Assembly: GCA_002342585.1 (NCBI GenBank)
Contig: DDQG01000016.1
Coordinates: forward strand, 116,714 to 180,713
Direction: 5' to 3'
Source of the DNA: Prevotellaceae bacterium UBA2448
GTDB taxonomy: Bacteria; Bacteroidota; Bacteroidia; Bacteroidales; Bacteroidaceae
DNA length: 64,000 bases
The translations under genes and the position numbers were made by a program. Below are positions 18,474 through 26,490 of this stretch, piece by piece (within the stretch, counting starts at the first letter, position 1; each line of letters starts with the position of its first letter). Under the pieces are notes generated by a model. That model searched no databases and had not been told where the DNA came from. It was given only the letters and a program-made list of their open reading frames with translations.

Positions 18474-18652
18474 ATAAACGGTGAGGGGTGAGCCCTGTGC
18501 TTTCCCCTCGCTTCAAGATAATACTGGCGAAAGCCGGTAATTTTCTCAAGTTAAATTAAGTTAGTTAATTAAGTTCACCTACCAATGTGTCGCGAGATAC
18601 CAGGTGGAGAAAATTTTAGGCTCCTGCGCAGTGATGTGCGGGAGCCTTTTTT
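18457..18652 (+). repeat. Direct repeat copy 1: peptide-gene end plus structured 3' RNA element
   Basis: This 196-base unit recurs at 19338-19533 (offset 881) with roughly ten substitutions, the first 130 bases being nearly identical. It covers the last codons of the peptide gene and a 3' RNA with several helices. GTGAGGGG (18481-18488) pairs with CCCCTCGC. ACTGGC-GAAA-GCCGGT (18523-18538) has a GNRA loop. CACCT (18576-18580) pairs with AGGTG (18602-18606) around GTGTC-GCGA-GATAC, a second GNRA loop. TTTTCTC (18541-18547) pairs with GAGAAAA (18607-18613) around that hairpin. A 12-pair terminator hairpin closes it. Confidence 0.85.
18619..18652 (+). terminator. Terminator of repeat copy 1
   Basis: GGCTCCTGCGCA (18619-18630) pairs with TGTGCGGGAGCC (18635-18646) around a GTGA loop, with six T following. 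Confidence 0.9.
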
Positions 18653-18689
18653 ATGTGGTTGCCTTTGTGTTTAAGGATAAAGGTTGAAT

Positions 18690-18962
18690 TTATTTGTCAT
18701 CATAATGGCCATATGCAGCGAGGACATCAACATAGATTTCTGTTTCGAATATTTCGTAAATCAGACGATGCTTCTTGGTGATGGTACGGCTCCACTGCCC
18801 ATTGCGGTCTCCCTTAAGTGGTTCAGGATGACCGGTTCCTGTTTTAGGATGTTCCTTCAACTCCTGAATAAACTTATTTACTTTTTTGTATGCTGCAGGT
18901 TCAGAGCATTTCAGTTTCTTTAGGTCTTCAATGGCCTTCGGAGAATATAATATCTTATACAT
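18690..18962 (-). CDS. yoeB: YoeB/Txe-family toxin, ribosome-dependent mRNA endonuclease
   Basis: A 90-residue protein of standard YoeB length. The catalytic residues align with those of Escherichia coli YoeB: Glu47 (GHPEPLKG), Arg66 (KKHRLIYEI), and His86-Tyr87 (AAYGHYDDK). YoeB binds the ribosomal A site and cuts mRNA during translation. The start codon overlaps the antitoxin stop (TGATG), so the two are translationally coupled. The pair lies between two copies of a 196-base repeat. Confidence 0.92.
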   Translation of the reverse strand: MYKILYSPKAIEDLKKLKCSEPAAYKKVNKFIQELKEHPKTGTGHPEPLKGDRNGQWSRTITKKHRLIYEIFETEIYVDVLAAYGHYDDK

Positions 18963-19213
18963 CAGCCTATTCTTTCCAGAAATTCATCTAAAGTTTCATT
19001 AGGCAACATTTCAATGCCTTCACCTCGCTTGATTTGTTCTCTGGCTTCATCAACGCGGGCAAAGAAATCTTCTTTACTTAAAAGAGTAGAGTCTGTTTCT
19101 TTCTCTGCGACGAGTTTACGCAGATACTTAACTGCTCGTTTCAGCAGGTTCTCATCTTCTGCAATTATGCTAATGTCGCGAAGAATCTCAGCGCTCATTT
19201 GAATAGCTGTCAT
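18962..19213 (-). CDS. Antitoxin partner of the YoeB toxin
   Basis: An 83-residue protein. The N-terminal half (MSAEILRDISIIAEDENLLKR, then AVKYLRKLVAEKE) is helical, and the C-terminal half is acidic (FFARVDEAREQIKRGEGIEM, LDEFLERIG) and should occlude the toxin. It does not look like a canonical YefM/Phd antitoxin, but its position just before yoeB with a TGATG overlap fits. A consensus promoter precedes it (19239-19269). Confidence 0.8.
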   Translation of the reverse strand: MTAIQMSAEILRDISIIAEDENLLKRAVKYLRKLVAEKETDSTLLSKEDFFARVDEAREQIKRGEGIEMLPNETLDEFLERIG

Positions 19214-19238
19214 AATTTGATACTTTTGATTTCTGCCG

Positions 19239-19269
19239 CAAAGATAAAATGAATAAATGAAAAATCAAA
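19239..19269 (-). promoter_or_regulatory. Consensus promoter of the antitoxin-yoeB operon
   Basis: On the minus strand TTTG (19266-19269) and TATCTTTG (19239-19246) are separated by 19 bases. Transcription should start near 19233, about 20 bases before the antitoxin start. Confidence 0.85.
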
Positions 19270-19276
19270 CAAAAGT

Positions 19277-19354
19277 ATGGCGAAAATGCTACAGGTGAGG
19301 GTATGGGCAGAGGCACCAAAAACTGGAATGAATTCAACGAAGATCTCTGGTAAA
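19277..19354 (+). pseudogene. Truncated second copy of the DEDLW peptide gene
   Basis: The frame ending in NEFNEDLW has the same last four residues as the intact peptide gene at 18312 and leads into the same repeat. It is open only from the ATG at 19277 (25 codons) and lacks the conserved MKKTYIAP start. An alternative frame upstream (GENATGEGMGRGT) would join it only through a one-base change in the A6 run at 19318-19323. It begins right after the promoter of the toxin pair, as if that cassette replaced its 5' half. Confidence 0.5.
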
Positions 19355-19533
19355 TAAACGGTGAGGGGTGAGCCCTGTGCTTTCCCCTCGCTTCAAGATA
19401 ATACTGGCGAAAGCCGGTAATTTTCTCAAGTTAAATTAAGTTAGTTAATTAAGTTCACCTATCTATGTATCGCGAGATACAAGGTGAAGAAAATGTTAGG
19501 CTCCTGCGCAGCGATGTGCGAGAGCCTTTTTTG
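19338..19533 (+). repeat. Direct repeat copy 2: peptide-gene end plus structured 3' RNA element
   Basis: Second copy of the unit at 18457-18652. In the GNRA hairpin one pair changes from G-U (GTGTC/GATAC) to A-U (GTATC/GATAC), which keeps the helix, and the terminator loop changes from GTGA to GCGA, which keeps the GNRA pattern. One terminator pair becomes a C-A mismatch. The pattern is consistent with selection on RNA structure, from only two copies. Confidence 0.85.
19500..19533 (+). terminator. Terminator of repeat copy 2
   Basis: GGCTCCTGCGCA pairs with TGTGCGAGAGCC around a GCGA loop, with one mismatch, followed by six T. Confidence 0.85.
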
Positions 19534-20028
19534 TTACTAAGGTCACACAGGAGCCACAGAAATATTCATGTTAAATTCATGGGCGATTCATGATAATTCA
19601 TGTAAACTCCCAACGCTTTCAGCTTTTTCTGTGTTTTTTGCCCGAAAAGTAAGACTAATCAGTGTAAAAAAAATAGAGTTTTTTCTCAAAACGGGGTGGT
19701 TTGGAGGGAGGGGACGAACTGCCCGCAATCCCCCGATTTTACTGGTGTGCACACGAGAAAAAACTCTCTAACGTAAGCGTAAAAAATCGTGCATTTTGTC
19801 ACAAGCTTCTCTGCCCATGCTCAGTTTTCTCAAAATGTCTTTATGGAAAATATGTAGAAATTTCAAAAATGAACTCCTACGCAGCATTGTGCGGGAGTCT
19901 TTTTGTATGTCGCCTAAAAAACGCACATCGAGTTTGTTGCAGTTTAGGAATATTTACGTACCTTCGCACACAATTAACGATAATGCTAACGCTAAAAATT
20001 AAGCATTATGCATTATGCATTATGAATT
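19534..20028. other. Gene-free region with a diverged terminator and simple repeats
   Basis: No protein gene is supported. A hairpin at 19873-19898 (ACTCC...GGAGT with inner CGCA/TGTG pairs, then CTTTTT) resembles the terminators of the two repeats and may be a third, eroded copy. TACCTTCG at 19959-19966 is a plausible -7 element for metF. Tandem CATTATG units (20003-20027) run up to the metF start codon. Confidence 0.5.
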
Positions 20029-20991
20029 ATGGTAAGTGTTGCTAATATACTGAAGAATACAAAGGAGACTTTGTTTTCGTTTGAGGTTCTGCCGCCGCTG
20101 AGGGGTAAGAGTATCGAACAGATATATAAGACTATCGACCAGTTGATGGAGTTTAAACCTGCGTTCATAGAGGTGACTACCCACCGCTCGGATTATACCT
20201 ATAAGGAGATTCAGCCAGGGCAGTACAAGAGGGTAGAGGAACGACTCCGTCCGGGTACTGTGGCTATTGCCTATGCCATCAAGCAGAAGTATGGCGTGCC
20301 TGTGGTGCCTCATGTCATCTGTAGCGGATATTCGCAGCAGGAGACGGAGTACGAACTGATGGACCTCTCGTTCCTCGATATGAAGGATTTGCTCGTGCTG
20401 CGAGGTGATAAGTCGAAGCAGGATTCGAAGTTTATTCCTAAGGAGGGAGGACTCAGATATGCCAGTGAACTGTGTGAACAGGTGAGCCGATTCAATGCCG
20501 GACATTTGCTTTACGGAGAACAGCGCGAGGTGGCTGACGAACGCCCATTCAGTTTCGGTGTGGCTGGTTACCCGGAGAAACACGAGGAGGCGATGAATAT
20601 GGCTGCCGACCTGAGAGCTCTGAAACGTAAGGTAGAACTCGGTGCCCAGTATGTTGTGACACAGATGTTTTTCGATAACAACAAGTATTTCCGTTTCGTA
20701 GATCGCTGTCGCGAGGCAGGTATAGATGTACCTATCGTTCCAGGACTGAAACCATTGGGTACACTGAATCATCTGACCACACTGCCCCGCACTTTCCGAA
20801 TAGAATTCCCCGATGAATTGGTGGAAAAACTGGAGGAATGCAAGACAAACGAAGATGCCAAAGCAGTAGGTACAGAGTGGTGCATAAAGCAATGTCGTGA
20901 ACTCATGGAACATAATGTACCTTGCCTGCATTTCTATACGATGAATGCCGCCGCACAGGTAGCGGAAATAATGAGAAAAGTGAGGAGTTGA
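20029..20991 (+). CDS. metF: Methylenetetrahydrofolate reductase
   Basis: A 320-residue cytosolic flavoenzyme that reduces 5,10-methylene-THF to 5-methyl-THF, the methyl donor for MetH. Family signatures are FSFEVLPP at residue 17, EVTTHRSD near 45, HVICSGYS near 96, LLVLRGDKS near 123, GVAGYPEKH near 182, YVVTQMFFDN near 213 and VPGLKPLG near 240. Length is normal. The ATG is embedded in a CATTATG repeat tract, but the distance from it to the FSFE motif fits other MetF proteins. metH follows 38 bases downstream, a functional pair. Confidence 0.95.
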   Translation: MVSVANILKNTKETLFSFEVLPPLRGKSIEQIYKTIDQLMEFKPAFIEVTTHRSDYTYKEIQPGQYKRVEERLRPGTVAIAYAIKQKYGVPVVPHVICSGYSQQETEYELMDLSFLDMKDLLVLRGDKSKQDSKFIPKEGGLRYASELCEQVSRFNAGHLLYGEQREVADERPFSFGVAGYPEKHEEAMNMAADLRALKRKVELGAQYVVTQMFFDNNKYFRFVDRCREAGIDVPIVPGLKPLGTLNHLTTLPRTFRIEFPDELVEKLEECKTNEDAKAVGTEWCIKQCRELMEHNVPCLHFYTMNAAAQVAEIMRKVRS

Positions 20992-21007
20992 AAACGAAAG
21001 ACGATAA

Positions 21008-21028
21008 CCATTAACCATTAACCATTAA
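21008..21028 (+). repeat. CCATTAA tandem repeat before metH
   Basis: Three perfect CCATTAA units end 1 base before the metH start codon. It belongs to the same class of short intergenic repeats seen at 20003, 24555, 26440, 31943 and 33185. Confidence 0.85.
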
Positions 21029-21029
21029 C

Positions 21030-24000
21030 ATGTCATTACGGGAGAGTTTACAAAAGAGAATTCTGTTGCTTGACGGAGGAACCGGGTCGGTGCTGATGTC
21101 AGGCAATAACGATGCTTTGTGCATAACTCAACCGGAGGCGGTGAGGAACCTGCATCGCAAGTATCTCGAGGCTGGTGCCGACATAATTACTACTAATACC
21201 TTTTGTGCTCAGAGAATTTCGCAACGAGAATATCATCTGGACGATAAGATTAGGGAGATAAACCGTGCCGGTGCCCGACTGGCTCGCGAGGAGGCTGACC
21301 GCATGACGCAGATGACTCCTGAGCGACCAAGGTATGTGCTGGGAGATGTGGGACCGACAAATAAGATGCTCTCCATGAGTGAAGATGTGAATGTGCCAGA
21401 GGCACGTGCCATTACCTTCGATGAAATGGAGGCAAACTACATAGAACAGATTGAGGCGCTGATGGAGGAAGGTGTAGATGGAATCCTCGTGGAGACTATC
21501 TTCGATACCCTGAATGCCAAGGCTGCCATTTCTGCGTTTTTGCGTACAAAAGAAAAACTCGGTACAGACACAGAACTGCTGCTGAGTATGACTATAAGTG
21601 ATTCAAGTGGCAGATTGCTCAGCGGACAAACCGTTGAGGCTTTCATCACTTCGGTGATGCATGCCAATCCGTTGTCGGTAGGTCTGAACTGCGGTATGGG
21701 TGCCAGCGGAATGATGCCTTATCTGAGACGAATGGCGAAGTTTGCTCCGTGTTATGTGTCTTGCCACCCGAATGCAGGACTCCCGAATCAGTTCGGAGAG
21801 TATGATGAAACTCCCGAAACAATGCGACCACAGATGCAAGAGATGGTGGAAGAAGGTCTTGTAAACATCATTGGTGGTTGCTGCGGAACGACCCCAGCTC
21901 ATATCGCTGAAATGAGAAAGATGCTGGATGAGAAGGGCGCAGACCCTAAAGACCCTCCTAAATCCTCCCTGTTTAGGGAGGACTTGAGGATGTCGCCCGC
22001 ATGGAGTTCTCCCCATAAACAGGGGGAGTTAGAGGGGGTCTTCTCCCTCTCCGGTTTGGAGCATTTCGAGTTTTCTCCTTCTGACTTCGTGTGTATCGGT
22101 GAGCGATGCAATGTGGCTGGGTCGCGTAAGTTTCTCAGACTGATAAATGAAAAGAAGTATGATGAGGCTCTGAGTATTGCTCGCAAACAGGTGGAGGATG
22201 GTGCTCAGGCTATCGACATAAATATGGATGACGGATTGCTCGATGCACAGACGGAGATGCGTACTTTCGTGAATCTGCTGATGAGCGATCCTGCTATCAG
22301 CCGAGTGCCATTGATGATTGACTCCAGTCGTTTTGAAGTGATTGAGGAAGGACTGAAATGTTGTCAGGGTAAGTGTATCGTGAACAGCATCAGTCTGAAG
22401 ATGGGTGAGGAGGATTTCCTAAAGCATGCAAGAGTGGTGAAACGTCTTGGTGCTGCCGTGATTGTGATGTGTTTTGACGAGGAAGGACAAGCTACAGACT
22501 ACGAACGCCGTGTTGCCATCTGCCAACGAGCATACAGACTGCTGACTGAGGAAGTGGGATTCAATCCGAGCGATATAATTTTTGACCCCAATGTGCTTAC
22601 TATTGCCACTGGTATGGAGGAACATGCCAACTATGCGAAGGACTTCATCAGAGCTACGAAGTGGGTGACAGACAACCTGAAGGGTACAAGGGTGTCGGGC
22701 GGACTCTCAAACCTGAGTTTTGCTTTCCGTGGAAATAACTATATCCGTGAGGCTATGCACTCCGTTTTCCTGCATTATGCAATTCAAAACGGCATGGGTA
22801 TGGCTATCATGAATCCTGCCACAAGGGTAGATTACGACACTATCCCTGCCGAACTGCAAAAGGCAATAGCTGATGTGGTGCTTAACAGCGATGCGGAGGC
22901 AAGTGAACGGCTGATAGAACTGGCTGGGAAGTATTCTCAGAGTGCTCAGAGCGCTCAGAATGCTCCGAGTGCGCCGACTGTTCAGAGTAATCTGACAACT
23001 GAGGAACGCCTTCGCCAAGCTCTTGTCAAGGGTGGGTTGGACACTCTGAGTGCTGACATCATGGAATTGATTGGCAGAGGCGATAAGGCTATAGACATTA
23101 TCTCTGGTCCGTTGATGGAAGGAATGAACGAGGTGGGTGAGTTGTTCGGTGCCGGAAAGATGTTCCTGCCACAGGTAGTGAAGACTGCCCGCACCATGAA
23201 ACAGGCGGTTGACATCTTGCGACCATATATGTTGCAAGGTGATGATAATAAGGCTGCAAAGGCTGCAAAGATACTGATTGCAACGGTTAAGGGCGATGTG
23301 CATGATATAGGAAAGAATATTGTGGCAGTGGTTCTTACCTGCAATAATTTCGAGGTGCTTGACCTGGGTGTGATGGTGCCAAAAGAAACCATAGTTGAAA
23401 CGGCAATTAAGGAGAAGGTGGATATGGTTTGTCTGTCAGGACTTATCACTCCATCGCTTGAAGAAATGGGACATACCGTTCAGGCTATGAAAGATGCAGG
23501 ACTGGATATCCCTGTGATGGTGGGCGGTGCCACTACTTCTGCTCTTCATACTGCCGTGAAGATTGCTCCGCTGTACGGAGGAAGTGTGTTCCATGTGCGA
23601 GATGCCTCAGCTGATGCCGTAATGGCTATGAAACTGGTTGACCCACAACAGCGTCAAACTGTTATTGACGAGAATTATAGGGAACAGGAGGAACTAAGGG
23701 TTCATGGTTCAGGGTTCAAGGTTCATGGTTCAATAGAGAAAGAGGTTCAAAAAGTTCAAGAAGTTCAAGAGGTTAAAGAAACCATTAACCCTGAACCATT
23801 AACCATAAACCAGCATCCCTCTCCTCTCTTCTTGGGACAGCGTGTGCTGCAACCAATACCTGTGAGCTGTTTGCTACCTTATTTTAATTGGAAAATGTTC
23901 TACCTGCCTTGGAAGGTGAAGGAGGATTCGGAACAGGCACTGGAACTGAAGAAGGATGCTGAGGTTCTGCTCGATGAATTGAAGGATAATCCGGTGTATG

Positions 24001-24554
24001 GAATGAGGGCTATTCAGGCTTTCTATCCGGCACGTAGAGGTGATGACTCGATAGTAATTACTAAGAGTGACTGCCCTTGTTGCACGAATCGTTTGTTGCA
24101 TAAACTACGTACAGTGGAAATTCCTACTCCACGGCAGCAGTGGGGTGAACACAAGAGTTTGTGTGATTATGTTTCTTCTGATGGGAACGACTATATTGGT
24201 ATGTTTGCAGCTACAGTGAGTCAGGCTTTCATCGAACGACTGGAACACCTGAAGAAAACGAAGGGAAACAGTGATTATGATGCGTTGCTGATGCAGACAG
24301 TGGGCGACCGATTGGTTGAGGCTGCAAGCGAATACCTGCATCGTCAGACTGGCTGGGATGGCATTCGTCCTGCTATCGGTTATCCGTCTTTACCTGATCA
24401 ACATAGCATCTTCATACTGGCTGAGGCAATCGATTTCAAGAGGATTGGTATCAGTCTGACGGAAAACGGTGCGATGTATCCGCAGGCATCTGTGTGCGGA
24501 CTGTACATAGGCAATCCGAAGGCGGAGTATTTCCCTGTAAACGAAAAATTATGA
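21030..24554 (+). CDS. metH: Cobalamin-dependent methionine synthase with three repeat-like linkers
   Basis: A 1174-residue enzyme moving a methyl group from 5-methyl-THF to homocysteine through cobalamin. Domains in order: homocysteine-binding (1-300; zinc ligands GLNCG and GGCCGT), pterin-binding (about 345-630; IGERCNVAG), cobalamin cap and domain (about 655-885; GDVHDIGKN carries the histidine that ligates cobalt), and the AdoMet-binding reactivation domain (about 930-1174; RPAIGYPSLPDQ). All four are present. The three linkers (about 305-343, 634-653, 887-930) are low-complexity and encoded by DNA like intergenic repeats. The ATG is right after a CCATTAA tract. Confidence 0.95.
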   Translation: MSLRESLQKRILLLDGGTGSVLMSGNNDALCITQPEAVRNLHRKYLEAGADIITTNTFCAQRISQREYHLDDKIREINRAGARLAREEADRMTQMTPERPRYVLGDVGPTNKMLSMSEDVNVPEARAITFDEMEANYIEQIEALMEEGVDGILVETIFDTLNAKAAISAFLRTKEKLGTDTELLLSMTISDSSGRLLSGQTVEAFITSVMHANPLSVGLNCGMGASGMMPYLRRMAKFAPCYVSCHPNAGLPNQFGEYDETPETMRPQMQEMVEEGLVNIIGGCCGTTPAHIAEMRKMLDEKGADPKDPPKSSLFREDLRMSPAWSSPHKQGELEGVFSLSGLEHFEFSPSDFVCIGERCNVAGSRKFLRLINEKKYDEALSIARKQVEDGAQAIDINMDDGLLDAQTEMRTFVNLLMSDPAISRVPLMIDSSRFEVIEEGLKCCQGKCIVNSISLKMGEEDFLKHARVVKRLGAAVIVMCFDEEGQATDYERRVAICQRAYRLLTEEVGFNPSDIIFDPNVLTIATGMEEHANYAKDFIRATKWVTDNLKGTRVSGGLSNLSFAFRGNNYIREAMHSVFLHYAIQNGMGMAIMNPATRVDYDTIPAELQKAIADVVLNSDAEASERLIELAGKYSQSAQSAQNAPSAPTVQSNLTTEERLRQALVKGGLDTLSADIMELIGRGDKAIDIISGPLMEGMNEVGELFGAGKMFLPQVVKTARTMKQAVDILRPYMLQGDDNKAAKAAKILIATVKGDVHDIGKNIVAVVLTCNNFEVLDLGVMVPKETIVETAIKEKVDMVCLSGLITPSLEEMGHTVQAMKDAGLDIPVMVGGATTSALHTAVKIAPLYGGSVFHVRDASADAVMAMKLVDPQQRQTVIDENYREQEELRVHGSGFKVHGSIEKEVQKVQEVQEVKETINPEPLTINQHPSPLFLGQRVLQPIPVSCLLPYFNWKMFYLPWKVKEDSEQALELKKDAEVLLDELKDNPVYGMRAIQAFYPARRGDDSIVITKSDCPCCTNRLLHKLRTVEIPTPRQQWGEHKSLCDYVSSDGNDYIGMFAATVSQAFIERLEHLKKTKGNSDYDALLMQTVGDRLVEAASEYLHRQTGWDGIRPAIGYPSLPDQHSIFILAEAIDFKRIGISLTENGAMYPQASVCGLYIGNPKAEYFPVNEKL

Positions 24555-24600
24555 ATTAATACGAATTATGAATTATGCATTATGCATTATGCATTAATAC
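24555..24600 (+). repeat. CATTATG/GAATTATG repeat tract after metH
   Basis: Tandem GAATTATG and CATTATG units fill the metH-to-esterase gap. They also create an ATG at 24575 that extends the esterase frame upstream; that start is unlikely because it would place 11 repeat-encoded residues before the signal peptide. Confidence 0.8.
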
Positions 24601-24607
24601 AACTGCT

Positions 24608-26071
24608 ATGAAAACAAGAATTTTCCTTTCCCTTATTTGTTGCGCGATGTCTGTTCAGACATTTGCACAAAGTACGGTGCGTAAGTTCACTTTAACAAAC
24701 TCCGCTGATGGACAGTCGGAAATAACAGTCTATCTGCCAAGTGCGGAAAGTGCGGCACTGGCAAATGGTAGAGCCATTGTGGATTGTCCTGGAGGTGGTT
24801 ACTCTCATCTGTCTATGGATAATGAAGGACATAACTGGGCTGAGTTCTATAACGAACAAGGTATAGCTTATGTAGTTCTGAAATATCGTATGCCATACGG
24901 AAACAGGAATGTGCCTTTGAGCGATGCGTACAGAGCGATTCGTACTGTGCGTGATAGTTGTAAGGTATGGAATATCAATCCATATAACGTAGGTATTCAG
25001 GGCTTCTCAGCTGGTGGCCACTTGGCTTCTGCTGTTTCTACCCATGCACCTTTCGATGCCCGTCCAAATTTCTCTATTCTGTTCTACCCAGTAATCACGA
25101 TGAATACGAGGATTTCTCATACTGCTTCGTGTGCCGGATTCTTAGGCGAGAATGGTGTGCAGGACGAAAAACTGGTAAGGGAGTGGAGTAGTGATAAGGC
25201 TGTTCGTCGTCACCTTACACCTCCTGCAATTGTTATCCTTGCCAACGACGACCGAGTAGTACCTCCAGCACCTAATGGCGCTGCATACTACAGTTCGATG
25301 CGTCAGGCTGGCAACAACTGTTCGTTCCTTGCTTATCCTTCTGGCGGACATGGTTTCGGATTCAAGGATACTTTCCGTTATCACGAACTGATGAAGGCAG
25401 AACTCCGTCAGTGGCTGGCTGACCTTCGCATGCAGAAGGAATCGGATATCAGAGTGGCTTGTGTGGGTAATAGTATCACTGATGGAATGGGCATAGATAT
25501 GGCAAGTAAGTTCGGTTATCCAGCACAACTTGGTGTGAGACTCGGTGAAGGATATGCTGTGAAGAATTTTGGTGTGAGTGGTCGCACTATGTCGGAACAC
25601 GGTGATTTGCCTTATCAGAAGGAACAGGCTTGGAAGGATTGTCTGGCTTGGAAACCAAATATTGTTGTCATCAAACTGGGTACTAACGACGCTAAGACTG
25701 CCAACTGGAATTATGCTAAGGATGATTATATACAGAGTCTGAATCAAATGATTGATTCGTTGAATGCTCTGCCTTCAAAACCACGTATCATCGTGGCTTC
25801 TCCTATTCCTGCTTTCAGGGATATATGGACTATTACAGACAGTGTCATCACAAACGGAATCATTCCTCTGCTGGAGAAATATACAGAGAAAAAGAATCTG
25901 GAATATCTCGACCTGCATTCTCAGTTCAAGAATATAGAGAAGGTGATGCAATCTGATGGTATTCATCCTACCGATAAGGGTGCTGCACAGATTGCTTCAC
26001 TCGTTGCTGCCGCTATTAAGACAGACCCGAAGAAGGCAACCAATTCGAAGAAGTCAAAGAAAAAGAAATAA
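24608..26071 (+). CDS. Secreted two-domain esterase: alpha/beta hydrolase fused to SGNH hydrolase
   Basis: A 487-residue protein from this start, chosen because a signal peptide (MKTRIFLSLICCAMSVQTFAQ) begins here. The N-terminal domain (about 22-275) is an alpha/beta hydrolase like polysaccharide deacetylases: oxyanion region DCPGGGYSH, nucleophile GFSAGGH, Asp in LANDDRVVP and His in SGGHGFG. The C-terminal domain (about 285-475) is an SGNH hydrolase: GNSITDG, KLGTNDAK and DGIHPTDKG. It ends with a Lys/Ser-rich tail. Two deacetylases in one chain fit removal of acetyl groups from decorated plant polysaccharides such as xylan or pectin; the substrate is inferred. Confidence 0.85.
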   Translation: MKTRIFLSLICCAMSVQTFAQSTVRKFTLTNSADGQSEITVYLPSAESAALANGRAIVDCPGGGYSHLSMDNEGHNWAEFYNEQGIAYVVLKYRMPYGNRNVPLSDAYRAIRTVRDSCKVWNINPYNVGIQGFSAGGHLASAVSTHAPFDARPNFSILFYPVITMNTRISHTASCAGFLGENGVQDEKLVREWSSDKAVRRHLTPPAIVILANDDRVVPPAPNGAAYYSSMRQAGNNCSFLAYPSGGHGFGFKDTFRYHELMKAELRQWLADLRMQKESDIRVACVGNSITDGMGIDMASKFGYPAQLGVRLGEGYAVKNFGVSGRTMSEHGDLPYQKEQAWKDCLAWKPNIVVIKLGTNDAKTANWNYAKDDYIQSLNQMIDSLNALPSKPRIIVASPIPAFRDIWTITDSVITNGIIPLLEKYTEKKNLEYLDLHSQFKNIEKVMQSDGIHPTDKGAAQIASLVAAAIKTDPKKATNSKKSKKKK

Positions 26072-26107
26072 ACAAATGAGCCCACTGTTAAGGTGGGCTC
26101 GTTTGTT
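26071..26107. terminator. Bidirectional terminator between the esterase and rhaM genes
   Basis: GAGCCCAC (26078-26085) pairs with GTGGGCTC (26093-26100), flanked by AACAAA and TTTGTT. It sits between convergent genes. Confidence 0.85.
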
Positions 26108-26108
26108 G

Positions 26109-26423
26109 TTAATCCATGTGGAACATCTCAGGCAGCGGAATGCTGATTGGAGAGTTGTCTGGATTTGTCTCCATGATGTCAGCCATGTAAGCCCACCATT
26201 TCTTGCATGCTTCAGTCTCGCCAAGATCCTGGCTTCCGCCTTCACCTTCGAGCTCCTGATAAGCATACAGAACGTTTGTTTCCTCATCTAAGTAGATGCT
26301 GTAGTTGCGTACTCCACTTTCTGTGAGCAAACGACGCAGTTCTGGGAAAAGGTTTGCATGACGACGTTTGTACTCTTCTGCATTTCCTGGTTTCAGGAAC
26401 ATTTTAAATGCTTCGCGTTTCAT
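26109..26423 (-). CDS. rhaM: L-rhamnose mutarotase
   Basis: A 104-residue protein of RhaM family length. Signatures: MKLKPG-like AFKMFLKPGNAEEYKRRH, LFPELRRLL, NYSIYLDEETNVLYAYQE, KKWWAYMADIMETNPDNSP. RhaM interconverts alpha and beta anomers of L-rhamnose. Rhamnose is a backbone sugar of rhamnogalacturonan I, which fits the acetylesterase-like and pectin genes on the same strand or nearby. No other rhamnose genes (isomerase, kinase, aldolase) are in the window. Confidence 0.92.
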   Translation of the reverse strand: MKREAFKMFLKPGNAEEYKRRHANLFPELRRLLTESGVRNYSIYLDEETNVLYAYQELEGEGGSQDLGETEACKKWWAYMADIMETNPDNSPISIPLPEMFHMD

Positions 26424-26439
26424 AGTCTTTTTTAAGTTT

Positions 26440-26490
26440 ATAGTTTATAGGTTATTGGTTATTGAAGTTTTCGTCTTTCGTCTTTCGTCC
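26440..26490. repeat. Simple repeats between rhaM and the activase gene
   Basis: Short tandem units (TTATAG..., GGTTATT, CGTCTTT three times) fill the gap. They resemble the intergenic tracts elsewhere in the window. Confidence 0.65.

Noticed and set aside
19568..20045. Open frames of 67-114 codons in the gap before metF
   Set aside because: They overlap in two frames, have no start context or family resemblance, and run across simple repeats and a terminator.
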